From an uncultured Saccharospirillaceae bacterium (GTDB lineage Bacteria; Pseudomonadota; Gammaproteobacteria; Pseudomonadales; Oceanobacteraceae): a stretch of DNA of 64,000 bases. The DNA lies in contig CANNFT010000006.1 of the NCBI GenBank assembly GCA_947503895.1, forward strand, positions 1 to 64,000, given 5' to 3'. Below, piece after piece: positions 50,272 to 58,559 of this stretch (position 1 is the stretch's first letter; each line of letters opens with the position of its first letter). The position numbers were made by a program, and so were the translations under genes. Under the pieces are notes generated by a model. The model did not search any database. It worked only from the letters and a program-made list of their open reading frames with translations, and was not told the DNA's origin.

Positions 50272-50673
50272 ATGGAAAACGTGATGAAACAAATTAATGT
50301 TGTCGCGGCAGCGATTTTTAACGAAGCTGGCGAACTTTTTATTGCGAAGCGTGCTATGAGTGCACATCAAGGAGGGTTGTGGGAGTTTCCTGGTGGAAAA
50401 ATTGAATCAGGTGAGACGGCGCAACAAGCACTGATTAGAGAATTAAAAGAAGAAATTGGAATCACAGCGGTATCTATTAGTGCGCTTATAAAAGTAGAAC
50501 ATGATTACGGAGATAAGCGGGTTTCACTGGATGTGTACACAGTTGAGCAGTTTAGCGGAAGCGCTCATGGAGCTGAAGGGCAGGAGACCCGTTGGATTCA
50601 ATTGGTGGATATCACAAAGTATAATTTCCCTGCAGCTAACCAACCCATTATTGAATCGTTATTGAAACGTTAA
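50272..50673 (+). CDS. mutT: 8-oxo-dGTP diphosphatase MutT (Nudix)
   Basis: This 133-residue Nudix hydrolase cleans oxidised dGTP from the nucleotide pool. The full Nudix box G-x5-E-x7-REU-x-EE-x-G is read as GGKIESGETAQQALIRELKE followed by EIGI (about 41-64). It lacks the C-terminal ThiE-like domain that Pseudomonas proteins at this locus carry. Either Met1 or Met5 (50284) could be the start. It is probably cotranscribed with argJ (14-base gap). Confidence 0.92.
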   Translation: MENVMKQINVVAAAIFNEAGELFIAKRAMSAHQGGLWEFPGGKIESGETAQQALIRELKEEIGITAVSISALIKVEHDYGDKRVSLDVYTVEQFSGSAHGAEGQETRWIQLVDITKYNFPAANQPIIESLLKR

Positions 50674-50714
50674 AGTAACTATTCAGCACCGCTGTTTTGA
50701 TATTCATAGCTTTA

Positions 50715-50881
50715 GAATCGATCAAGGGCTTTGGGCTCCCGGTTTCTTCTTGTGGGGTTGGCACCCCACACCCCGCTTCGCGACTGTTCAGCCTCCCTAC
50801 GACTTTATATATTTACGACCTGTAAGGTGGGCGGTCACCTGAAAGGCCGCATAATGATGATCGATTCAGTTATATTTCCCA
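50715..50881 (+). repeat. Third, isolated copy of the GC-rich repeat element
   Basis: The sequence from CTTTGGGCTCCC (50729) to about 50881 matches the elements at 293-445 and 630-786 across the hairpin-forming core (ggggttggcaccccacaccccgcttcgcg is about one substitution in six away). This copy is bounded by a perfect 10-bp inverted repeat, GAATCGATCA (50715-50724) and TGATCGATTC (50858-50867). The right-hand half is also present in the other copies (423-432, 761-770). Similarity continues about 14 bases past the right repeat, so the element borders are uncertain. A 90-codon frame through it is not called. Confidence 0.8.
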
Positions 50882-51027
50882 CCAATACTGCTACGTTATT
50901 TTTGCAGCCATTTTTCGTGACATACATAGAGATTAAGAATCGTGCTGAATGGCTACAAGTTAAATTAAGACTGGAGGAAGAATGTATGCAGGCGAAGTGC
51001 TAGCACATATTCGTTATCGCCTGATTT

Positions 51028-51076
51028 GCTGCATCTGAATAGCGTGTCTTCGAACACAGACGCAGATCAATGCAGC
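51028..51076 (-). terminator. Complex hairpin at the end of the yacG operon
   Basis: GCTGCAT (51028-51034) pairs with ATGCAGC (51070-51076) around an inner GTGT-CTTCGA-ACAC hairpin, straddling the yacG stop. No T-run follows on the minus strand, so it may block 3' exonucleases or act with Rho rather than terminate by itself. Confidence 0.35.
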
Positions 51077-51270
51077 TGAGCATCCTGTTCTAACCGCGAA
51101 AGATCTTCACTCATTAATTCCTCCGCTGATGGCCTACCTGGAATAGCATGACCTTCGCTGGCCCATTCGCCTAAATCAATTAAGCGGCAGCGTTCTGAGC
51201 AGAAAGGGCGATCTGGAAACTTTTCGCTCCATTCAACTGACTTTTGGCAAGTTGGGCACTTTAAATTCAT
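51067..51270 (-). CDS. yacG: DNA gyrase inhibitor YacG (zinc-binding)
   Basis: This 67-residue zinc protein has the ligands CPTC (Cys5, Cys8) and FCSERCR (Cys24, Cys28). In E. coli YacG binds the GyrB C-terminal region and inhibits gyrase. The acidic C-terminal tail is typical. It follows coaE by 12 bases in the conserved coaE-yacG pair. Confidence 0.94.
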   Translation of the reverse strand: MNLKCPTCQKSVEWSEKFPDRPFCSERCRLIDLGEWASEGHAIPGRPSAEELMSEDLSRLEQDAQLH

Positions 51271-51282
51271 AGTAAAAATCTT

Positions 51283-51909
51283 TTAAGCTTGAACTGCGCG
51301 ATCAGACTCTCTTAGCGCAATGTATTGTTTGTGAAGAGCAGCCACTTGCTGATCGAGGTGATCAAGCGTGCTGTCATTATTGATGACATCATCTGCATGC
51401 TTTAGGCGATTCTGACGAGACAGTTGTGCATCCATGATGGCCCGCACTTGAATATCTGAATTGTTATCACGTTGAATGGTGCGTTTGATTTGAACAGCTT
51501 CTGGTACATCTATCACTAATACTTTATTAACCAAGTGATACTGCCCTGACTCTATTAAGAGTGGAGACACCAAAATAGCATAGGGCGAAGTAGCGGACTG
51601 AAGTTCTTCAATGATCAAGCTACGAATTAATGGGTGAGTTAAATTTTCCAGCCACTTTCGCTCTTCTGGTGTTTTAAACACAATTTCACGTAGCGCTGGT
51701 CTATTCAATTCACCATTTGGCAATATAATTTCTTTGCCAAAATGCTGCTTAATAGCAACCAGTGCCTCGGAGCCAGCAGCAACCACTTGTCGTGCAGCAA
51801 TGTCTGCGTCGACGACCTTTATACCAAGTTCTTCGAATCGTTGGGTGACAGCGGATTTTCCGCTGCCTATGCCACCTGTGATACCAATGATTAACATTTT
51901 AGGTTTCAT
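51283..51909 (-). CDS. coaE: Dephospho-CoA kinase
   Basis: This 208-residue P-loop kinase makes the last step to coenzyme A. The Walker A GITGGIGSGKSAV lies at about 9-21, and the CoA-domain segment VDADIAARQVV follows. The start overlaps the end of the short pilD-coaE gap (7 bases). It belongs to the pilBCD-coaE-yacG transcript. Confidence 0.95.
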   Translation of the reverse strand: MKPKMLIIGITGGIGSGKSAVTQRFEELGIKVVDADIAARQVVAAGSEALVAIKQHFGKEIILPNGELNRPALREIVFKTPEERKWLENLTHPLIRSLIIEELQSATSPYAILVSPLLIESGQYHLVNKVLVIDVPEAVQIKRTIQRDNNSDIQVRAIMDAQLSRQNRLKHADDVINNDSTLDHLDQQVAALHKQYIALRESDRAVQA

Positions 51910-51916
51910 TTAGCCT

Positions 51917-52792
51917 TTAAAGGCCCATCATTTGGAAATAGGCCGTGGTCAATTCTGTGCCCCAAAGCGCAGCTAACCAGCCGGCAGCAGCCAAGTAGGG
52001 GCCAAATGGAATCGGAATGTTTTTGTCGCGACCGAGTACCATTATTCCGATAATGCCGACGACAGCTCCTACGACAGAAGATAAGAGCACAACAACCGGT
52101 AATGCTTGCCATCCAAGGAATGCGCCGATAGCTGCTAACAGTTTGAAATCTCCATACCCCATGCCTTCCTTGCCCGTCACTAATTTAAATAACCAAAATA
52201 TGGACCACAAAGCCAGATAGCCTATCATGGCACCATATACTGCGCTTTGTAGGTCGGTGAAAATGCCATAGGTGTTGCACAGTAAGCCTATCCAGACTAG
52301 CGGTAGCGTCATTGAATCGGGAAGCAAATACTCATCTAGATCAATCAGGGTTAAAGCCACTAAAAACCAAGTGAAAATCAACAAACCAGCTGTTTGCCAG
52401 GTCACTCCGAATTTCACGGCTACAACTACACTGAGTACGCCCGTAATGGCTTCAACGATAGGGTAGCGAGGGCTGATACTGGCTTGGCAGTTAGCGCATT
52501 TACCTTTTAAAAATAACCAGCCAAACACTGGGATATTGTGCCAGGGCTTAATACCCGAGCCGCACTCACAGCAGCGAGACGCAGGAGTGAGTAAATTAAA
52601 TGCAGGCTGGGTTGGTGGTTCAGTGCTGGGCGGTTCATCTGAATGGAGGTCTTTAAAGTCGGCTTCCAGCGCGCGCTTCATCATAATGGGAATGCGATAG
52701 GCCACGACATTTAAGAAGCTGCCAATACAGAGGCCTAAAACTAAAACGCTGGCGTAAAAAGCCAGCGGGTATTGAGTATATAGTTCAATCAT
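51917..52792 (-). CDS. pilD: Prepilin leader peptidase / N-methyltransferase
   Basis: This 291-residue membrane aspartyl protease cleaves the prepilin leader and methylates the new N-terminus of pilins. The cytoplasmic zinc loop holds CCEC and CANC (about 73-103). The two catalytic aspartates are in TLIDLDEYLLPD and the GxGD-type motif GMGYGDFKLL. It processes the PilA encoded in the same cluster. It is nine bases from pilC. Confidence 0.96.
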   Translation of the reverse strand: MIELYTQYPLAFYASVLVLGLCIGSFLNVVAYRIPIMMKRALEADFKDLHSDEPPSTEPPTQPAFNLLTPASRCCECGSGIKPWHNIPVFGWLFLKGKCANCQASISPRYPIVEAITGVLSVVVAVKFGVTWQTAGLLIFTWFLVALTLIDLDEYLLPDSMTLPLVWIGLLCNTYGIFTDLQSAVYGAMIGYLALWSIFWLFKLVTGKEGMGYGDFKLLAAIGAFLGWQALPVVVLLSSVVGAVVGIIGIMVLGRDKNIPIPFGPYLAAAGWLAALWGTELTTAYFQMMGL

Positions 52793-52801
52793 TAAGGTAA
52801 C

Positions 52802-54034
52802 CTAAACGACTTCGCCTAAAGAGAATATAGGCATATACATAGCGATGAGTAACCCTCCCACTACCACACCTAAAAATGCCATTATTAACGGCTCTATCAT
52901 TGCTGTTAAGCCATCAACAGCGTTATCTACTTCTTCTTCGTAGTAGGTGGCAACTTTATCCAGCATCGCATCTAAGGCGCCAGACTCCTCTCCAATGGCC
53001 ACCATTTGAGCAACCATGTTAGGGAAGACGCCGGATGCTCGAATTGATGCGTTCATTTGGATACCCGTTGAAACATCATCTCTTATTCGTAAAATTGCGT
53101 CTCTGTAAACGACGTTTCCCGATGCCTGTGCGACACTTTCTAGTGCTTCCACGAGCGGTACGCCTGCTGCAAACGTTGTCGACAACACTCTTCCAAATCG
53201 AGCAATTACACCTTTTGTAAGAATGTCACCAACTATTGGAAGCTGCAACACGCGCTTATCTATTTCAGCTGCTACTTTTGTTGATCTTTTGGCTGCTTGC
53301 TTAAAACCAATAACAATTACTGCAACACTGGCTATCAACATTAACCAATACTCTTGTACCCAGTCAGATAAGAAAATAACAAAGCGAGTAGGTGCTGGAA
53401 GTGACCCCCCCATACTTGCGAACATACTTTCAAAAGTTGGAACTACTTTAATTAACAAAATCATCGTTACCGCAGTTGCAATTAACATGGTTACCAATGG
53501 ATATCTTGTAGCTTTTTTGATTTTGAGTTTAAGTAGTTCAGTTTTTTCCTTATACATTGCGACTCGGTCCAGCATGTTTTCTAAGGCACCTGACTGTTCG
53601 CCAGATTCTATTAGACTGCACATCAGGTCATCAAAATATTTTGGATGTTTTTTTAGGCAAGAAGCAAAGTCATTACCAGCAGCTACTTCATCCTTTACGG
53701 TTAGAATGAGTTTTTGCATGGACTTATTTTCCAGCCCGTCAGCGACGATTTCTAATGCTTGTACTAATGGAACCCCCGCTTTTGACATCGTGGCTAGCTG
53801 TCGCATGAAGAGGGTAATATCTTTATTGGTGACTTTCTTTTCACCTGAGCCGACAGAAAGACCAAATATCGCGTCCTGTTTCCGCTTTATTCTTTTTGGG
53901 TTGACACCCTGCTTTCTTAATTGAGCTTTTATGATTGCAGAATTTTCACCAAGCATTTCGCCTGTAATCTTTTGGCCGCGTTTATTTAGACCTTCCCATT
54001 CAAAGGTTGCTGTTTTAGCTTTCTGTTTGGCCAT
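52802..54034 (-). CDS. pilC: Type IV pilus inner-membrane platform protein
   Basis: This 410-residue GspF-family protein has two tandem repeats of the T2SSF domain (about 70-190 and 275-395). Each contains GVPLVQALE/GVPLVEALE, a GEQSGALENMLDRVA/GEESGALDAMLDKVA motif and a membrane helix. It turns with the PilB ATPase at the pilus base. It lies 13 bases after pilB. Confidence 0.96.
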   Translation of the reverse strand: MAKQKAKTATFEWEGLNKRGQKITGEMLGENSAIIKAQLRKQGVNPKRIKRKQDAIFGLSVGSGEKKVTNKDITLFMRQLATMSKAGVPLVQALEIVADGLENKSMQKLILTVKDEVAAGNDFASCLKKHPKYFDDLMCSLIESGEQSGALENMLDRVAMYKEKTELLKLKIKKATRYPLVTMLIATAVTMILLIKVVPTFESMFASMGGSLPAPTRFVIFLSDWVQEYWLMLIASVAVIVIGFKQAAKRSTKVAAEIDKRVLQLPIVGDILTKGVIARFGRVLSTTFAAGVPLVEALESVAQASGNVVYRDAILRIRDDVSTGIQMNASIRASGVFPNMVAQMVAIGEESGALDAMLDKVATYYEEEVDNAVDGLTAMIEPLIMAFLGVVVGGLLIAMYMPIFSLGEVV

Positions 54035-54047
54035 CTTATACTCTTAA

Positions 54048-55721
54048 TTAGTCTGATGTTACACGATTAGCTTCTTCTAAGCTCGTAACACCTTGCGCTA
54101 CCTTAAGTAATGCAGATTCTCGAAGGTTTGGAAATCCTTCTTTTTTTGCTACATCTGCAATTTGAATTGAGTTTCCATTTTCCATTATAATACGTGACAT
54201 TGCCTCAGTGATTTTAACCACTTCATAAATCCCAACTCTCCCTTTATAGCCTTGAGTACAGTTCCCACACCCTACCGGCGTATAGATACTAGCATCAATT
54301 AGCATAGCATCAGTAAATCCTTCTTTTTTTAGGGTGTCGGTAGGGATATTTGCCTTTCTTTTACACTGACTACAGAGTCGGCGCCCTAATCTTTGGGCTA
54401 TAATTAGGCTGACAGATGTCGCTATATTAAAGGCAGGGACCCCCATGTTGCCAAGCCTTGTGAGTGTTTCTGCGGCACTATTGGTGTGTAAGGTGGATAG
54501 CACCAAATGACCTGTTTGGGCTGCCTTAATGGCAATATTTGCAGTCTCAACATCTCTAATTTCACCCACCATGACGACATCCGGATCTTGACGAAGAAAG
54601 GATCTAAGCGCTTCAGCAAAATCTAAACCAACGCGAGTACTTACGTTAACTTGGTTTATTCCTTCAAGATTGATCTCCACAGGGTCTTCAGCGGTTGAAA
54701 TGTTAACGGTTTCTGTGTTGAGGATATTCAAGCCGGTATAAAGAGAGACTGTTTTACCGGATCCTGTTGGGCCGGTGACTAATATCATACCCTGTGGCTG
54801 TGACAATGCGTCCATGTACAGTTGCTTTTGTTCTGTTTCGTACCCAAGGGCATCAATACCCATTTGAGCGCTTGAAGGGTCTAGTATTCGTAATACTATT
54901 TTTTCACCCCAAAGTGTGGGCAATGTGTTAACACGAAAATCAATAGCTTTTGTTTTTGATATTTTCATCTTAATGCGCCCATCTTGAGGGACGCGACGCT
55001 CCGAGATGTCCATTCTAGACATAACTTTTAGTCTTGCTGAAATTTTATTGGCTAAGTTGACAGGAGGTGATGCAACTTCATGTAGAACTCCATCTGTTCT
55101 TAGTCTAACCCTAAATCGTTTTTCATAAGGTTCAAAATGGATATCGGAAGCCCCTCCTCTAATTGCATCAAGTAAAATTTTGTTCACAAACCGAACAATA
55201 GGGGCGTCGTCTGCCTTATCATGCTCTTCGTTAGGCTGTTTGTCTGTATCCTCAATGCTATCAAACTCCTCGTCTAAATCGTCGAGTGTGTTATTTCCTG
55301 CACTGAGCTTTTCTATTAAGTGGTGTAGTTTTTCATAGTCAACTACAACTACATCGATATTCATTCCTGTTGCGAATTTGATTTCATCGCTGGCTTGGAT
55401 GTCGCTGGGATCTGCCTGCGCAATAATGAGTCGAGTACCCCTTTTGAACAAAGGGATGACCTTATGCTTTTCAATCATCCCACTGGTAATGGAATCAAGT
55501 GGGAGTTGCTCATTATCAAATGCTGCTAGCTCTAGAAAGGGGAGGCCAAATTCTTCTGAGACAAGAATAGCTAGTGGCTCTCCTTTGCAGATTCCAGATT
55601 TGAGTAGTTGCTGGACTATTGAGTTGTTTTCGTTAGCGGCTGCTGTTTGGGCTTCAATAACTTGAAATTCTTGAGCAAGCCCTTTTTCTACTATTCGCCG
55701 AGATAGGCCGCTTAATTTCAT
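54048..55721 (-). CDS. pilB: Type IV pilus assembly ATPase
   Basis: This hexameric extension motor has 557 residues from the ATG at 55721. An N-terminal regulatory domain precedes the ATPase domain with Walker A GPTGSGKTVSLYT, an Asp box (TAEDPVEINLEGINQVNV), Walker B (DPDVVMVGEIRD) and His box. A zinc tetracysteine is seen as CSQC...CGNC. A longer frame from TTG 55784 lacks a ribosome site; the chosen start matches the family (MKLSGLSRRIVEKG). It is separated from pilA by a terminator. Confidence 0.95.
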   Translation of the reverse strand: MKLSGLSRRIVEKGLAQEFQVIEAQTAAANENNSIVQQLLKSGICKGEPLAILVSEEFGLPFLELAAFDNEQLPLDSITSGMIEKHKVIPLFKRGTRLIIAQADPSDIQASDEIKFATGMNIDVVVVDYEKLHHLIEKLSAGNNTLDDLDEEFDSIEDTDKQPNEEHDKADDAPIVRFVNKILLDAIRGGASDIHFEPYEKRFRVRLRTDGVLHEVASPPVNLANKISARLKVMSRMDISERRVPQDGRIKMKISKTKAIDFRVNTLPTLWGEKIVLRILDPSSAQMGIDALGYETEQKQLYMDALSQPQGMILVTGPTGSGKTVSLYTGLNILNTETVNISTAEDPVEINLEGINQVNVSTRVGLDFAEALRSFLRQDPDVVMVGEIRDVETANIAIKAAQTGHLVLSTLHTNSAAETLTRLGNMGVPAFNIATSVSLIIAQRLGRRLCSQCKRKANIPTDTLKKEGFTDAMLIDASIYTPVGCGNCTQGYKGRVGIYEVVKITEAMSRIIMENGNSIQIADVAKKEGFPNLRESALLKVAQGVTSLEEANRVTSD

Positions 55722-55831
55722 ATCATCAGCTTCACTGTGAGATTTATTTATAAAGGTTTTAGCATATAGATAGGGTAATTCCAATGAGGAATTCTAGACT
55801 ACTAGAAGAGAATTGTATGTGAATGGAATCA

Positions 55832-55858
55832 AAAAAGGGACGCTAAGCGTCCCTTTTT
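55832..55858 (-). terminator. pilA: pilA terminator
   Basis: AAAAAGGGACGC (55832-55843) pairs perfectly with GCGTCCCTTTTT (55847-55858) around a three-base loop. Placed 23 bases past the pilA stop, it makes pilA a single-gene transcript. Confidence 0.93.
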
Positions 55859-55880
55859 CATAGATTGCTCAAGCTTACGA

Positions 55881-56336
55881 TTACTTAAGTTTAGGTAGGA
55901 ACTGAGCGTCAATCGTACCAACAGAGCTGGCCCAAGTTACGACACCATTTGAGTTGATGCTAGGGGTAAGTACGTAAGTTTTACCAGATAGTTCGGTAGG
56001 AACATCAGAGTTGTTTGCTGTTGTGTCAAATGAAGCAGTAAGAACACCATTTGTTCCGATTGAAATTTGTGAGATTTTACCGGCTGCGTGATCGGTAACT
56101 TTAGAGCTAATGCCTGTATAGCCAGTAAGGTCGGTTACAGCCGCTGGAAGTTTTGAGTAGCGAGCTGCGTATTCGCTAACTGCAAGTTGTAGTGGGCGAA
56201 CTGCATTCAAGCTGTTTGTAGCGTCAGTGCGCAGAGTGTAATTTTTGTACTGAGGGATTGCAACAGAGGCTAGAATACCAATGATAGCAACAACGATCAT
56301 CAATTCGATGAGTGTAAAACCTTTTTGACCTTTCAT
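55881..56336 (-). CDS. pilA: Type IVa major pilin
   Basis: This 151-residue prepilin has the short leader MKGQKG, cleaved by PilD before Phe7, then the class IVa core [27 protein letters not shown] (read here in two parts, with Glu5 of the mature protein present). The globular domain is Thr/Ser-rich and contains no cysteine at all, so the usual C-terminal disulphide-bonded D-region is missing. A sigma-54 promoter lies upstream and a strong terminator downstream, as for a highly expressed major pilin. Ser/Thr-rich surface loops make it a candidate glycoprotein for the adjacent ligase. Confidence 0.94.
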   Translation of the reverse strand: MKGQKGFTLIELMIVVAIIGILASVAIPQYKNYTLRTDATNSLNAVRPLQLAVSEYAARYSKLPAAVTDLTGYTGISSKVTDHAAGKISQISIGTNGVLTASFDTTANNSDVPTELSGKTYVLTPSINSNGVVTWASSVGTIDAQFLPKLK

Positions 56337-56402
56337 AGGACCGCTCCAATTTTTATGTTGTGGTAATACAACCGGCTAAATCTCCAGTCTTGCTTACGTC
56401 CT

Positions 56403-56418
56403 AGCAGTTATCATGCCA
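56403..56418 (-). promoter_or_regulatory. pilA: Sigma-54 promoter of pilA
   Basis: On the minus strand TGGCATGATAACTGCT matches the RpoN consensus TGGCACG-N4-TTGC at all but two positions, with GG (-24) and GC (-12) correctly spaced. The predicted start is near 56391, giving a 55-base leader. pilA of Pseudomonas is likewise RpoN- and PilR-dependent. Confidence 0.75.
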
Positions 56419-56526
56419 ACCGAAGACAAAGACAGCTAAGCCCGCCATAGGACTGTATTTTACATCAAATTATGCAAGTGATGTGAGTTCTGTTTCACAC
56501 CAATTTTAATTGCAAGCTACGGGTGC

Positions 56527-56545
56527 TGTGACACTTACTGTCACA
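56527..56545. promoter_or_regulatory. pilA: TGTGACA-N5-TGTCACA palindrome upstream of pilA
   Basis: The 7-bp perfect inverted repeat is about 110 bp upstream of the sigma-54 promoter, at enhancer distance. Each arm contains a C/G-TGTC core, which I recall as the PilR-binding sequence in Pseudomonas. It could instead mark the end of the upstream sulfatase-family gene. Confidence 0.5.
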
Positions 56546-56604
56546 TTTGCAGAATTTATGACGTATAAAACGTGATGCTTAATGTGTGTGGCCGATAAGG
56601 CGAT

Positions 56605-58557
56605 TTAATTGGATGTTGCTCCTAGGGCTGTTTCGCATTCGGTCTTGATAAATTCTGAGTCACGGTGAAAGAACCGACATAAAGCTTTAGCTGGTTTTTG
56701 GGGTGCCAGAGCTAACTTATTGATACGGCTAAATGTATTTGTGTGGTGATTGATAACGAGCCATGGGTTATCTGAATTCCTTGTAAGGTAAATAGATTGA
56801 TTACCATACTTAATACCGATCTCTTTTAAGGGGATCATTGCATGAACAGAGCTGTCTTTAAGCCTAACCTTGCCTGCAGAGGTGATGTTATAGTGTTTCG
56901 CGCCTTCGGTGGCAGCGTTTATGGTGCTAGGGTTTGACAAATCAATACCGCTAATATAAACGCCTGACTCAAATGGCAGGGCTCGCTCAGAGTTGAGGGG
57001 TAGACTTGTTAGGCTCTTACCGTCAACTTGCGATTTGTCATAGTGGGTGTCTAATAGACTTAAAATAGTCGGAGTAATGTCTGAGAGTGAGCTATCGGCC
57101 TCGTAAATGCCAGTGGGTATAGATGAATCCCGTATTGAAATAAGTACTGATTGGCTGAGGGGGCTATATGCCGTTTGGCCATGACCGTAATCCGTAACGG
57201 TTAATTTGGCACCCTCTGCATTTGTAAGGTGGGTTTCTAGGTTTCCCCAGCTCTCACCGTGATCAGAAAGAAAAACGATGATGCTATTCTCGAGGATGTG
57301 CTCTTTTTTTAATATTTGTATAAGGCTTTGAATCTGTTTATCTATGTCACCTAGCATTGCAGCATAATCCGGGCTGTTAGGAAAGTCATGTTGTGGCTTG
57401 CTGTATTTGGCGTGTGTAAAGGGCCAGTGTGCGAGACAGAAATGAGTTGCCATGAATACTGGTTTAAGCGGACGCTGTTCTATTGCTCGCTTAAGTTGGT
57501 TACTAAACCTATCTGGGTAATAAAGGATGTGAGCTGCTCTATTTGAATATAGATCTGGGAAAATAATGTTATAGGAGTCAAGTGCCAATAGTAAGTTAGT
57601 AATAGGGAAGTCTGCAAAAGAACCGAGAATAAATTCACTTGCTCGTGAACTTGGACCAATTACTTCATCAAAGCCTTGCTTTTTTCCTAGTTGGCTAAAC
57701 CTTCTTTCGTCGCTTGCGTAGATTGTGTGGTAGCCATTTTGACCCAAAATAGCCGGTAGATATAGATTATCTTTAGATATAAATTGTTCTGGAATTAGGT
57801 TGAATCTAGCTCCATGTGAGACTGGGTGTCGACCTGTAATGATACTCATCCAGGCAGGAAAAGTTCTAGCAAGTGGTGTGTATGCGTTTCTAAAGACGGT
57901 GCTGGTGTCTAATTGAGATTGCAGGAATGGCATGTGTGTAGAGACTAGCTCGGGTCTCAATGAATCTACTCCTATAATGATAACGTTTTTCTTTTTACTG
58001 TTTATGAAAGTGGAGTCGTAGTGGTTGGGTGGCATGGTGAGTATTGCCACTATACCGATTAAGGCATACAGCTTTAAAAAGCGAGGTCTTAGTAGAAGTA
58101 CTAGTGGGGCTAAGCATATCAATACAGAAGTGCTAGACGTAAAATATTGAGCGTCAGAAGGTAATTGTAAAGGGATTGAAAAATCTGACTTTGGGTAAAA
58201 AAGGCTGTTCAAAAATATTAGGGCGTAACTGGAAATTATTGCCCATGCACTGTGCAATAGTAATGGGTTAGTACTGCTGAATGGTTTTGTGGAGTGTATT
58301 TTTTTAGTCAGAATGAAGTGACACCATATATAGAGGCTGCTCCCAATTATGGTTAGTAGGATGTATGTTGTTACTGGCAAAATAACATTTATATTTGTTA
58401 AGGTGTTTTCGGGTAGTCGGGCTAGTAATGAGCTAGGTTGCAGGTTGTTTAGTGATGATAGTATGGATAGAGCGCCAAACGCGTGCACAGCAATAAAAAT
58501 TGAAATATGAATGAAGAATGCTTTGCAGTTCTTTGTTGTCATGTTTGCCATCGCCAT
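56605..58557 (-). CDS. Sulfatase-superfamily inner-membrane protein (probable phospho-group transferase)
   Basis: This 650-residue protein has about five membrane helices in the first 175 residues and an alkaline-phosphatase/sulfatase-superfamily domain outside the membrane. Its metal motif is VIIIGVDSLRPE (about 192-203), the nucleophile is probably Thr232 in ARTFPAWMSIITG, and the later metal site is FLSDHGESWG. Because the nucleophile position lacks the C/S-x-P-x-R formylglycine motif, a true sulfatase is unlikely. Phosphoethanolamine or phosphoglycerol transferases share this topology. AAGAG precedes the ATG. It follows the O-antigen-ligase-like gene by two bases and ends just before pilA, so modification of pilin or its glycan is a reasonable guess. 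Composition is AT-rich compared with nadC. Confidence 0.72.
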   Translation of the reverse strand: MAMANMTTKNCKAFFIHISIFIAVHAFGALSILSSLNNLQPSSLLARLPENTLTNINVILPVTTYILLTIIGSSLYIWCHFILTKKIHSTKPFSSTNPLLLHSAWAIISSYALIFLNSLFYPKSDFSIPLQLPSDAQYFTSSTSVLICLAPLVLLLRPRFLKLYALIGIVAILTMPPNHYDSTFINSKKKNVIIIGVDSLRPELVSTHMPFLQSQLDTSTVFRNAYTPLARTFPAWMSIITGRHPVSHGARFNLIPEQFISKDNLYLPAILGQNGYHTIYASDERRFSQLGKKQGFDEVIGPSSRASEFILGSFADFPITNLLLALDSYNIIFPDLYSNRAAHILYYPDRFSNQLKRAIEQRPLKPVFMATHFCLAHWPFTHAKYSKPQHDFPNSPDYAAMLGDIDKQIQSLIQILKKEHILENSIIVFLSDHGESWGNLETHLTNAEGAKLTVTDYGHGQTAYSPLSQSVLISIRDSSIPTGIYEADSSLSDITPTILSLLDTHYDKSQVDGKSLTSLPLNSERALPFESGVYISGIDLSNPSTINAATEGAKHYNITSAGKVRLKDSSVHAMIPLKEIGIKYGNQSIYLTRNSDNPWLVINHHTNTFSRINKLALAPQKPAKALCRFFHRDSEFIKTECETALGATSN

Positions 58558-58559
58558 AA

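Noticed and set aside
50731..51003. A 90-codon frame between mutT and yacG
   Set aside because: Its first half is the dispersed repeat element; the rest shows no domain.
53223..53924. A 233-codon open frame antisense to pilC
   Set aside because: It lies wholly within pilC, which is a certain gene; the translation has no recognisable domain.
56527..56545. TGTGACA-N5-TGTCACA as a CRP site
   Set aside because: CRP needs TGTGA-N6-TCACA; here the half-sites are nine bases apart.
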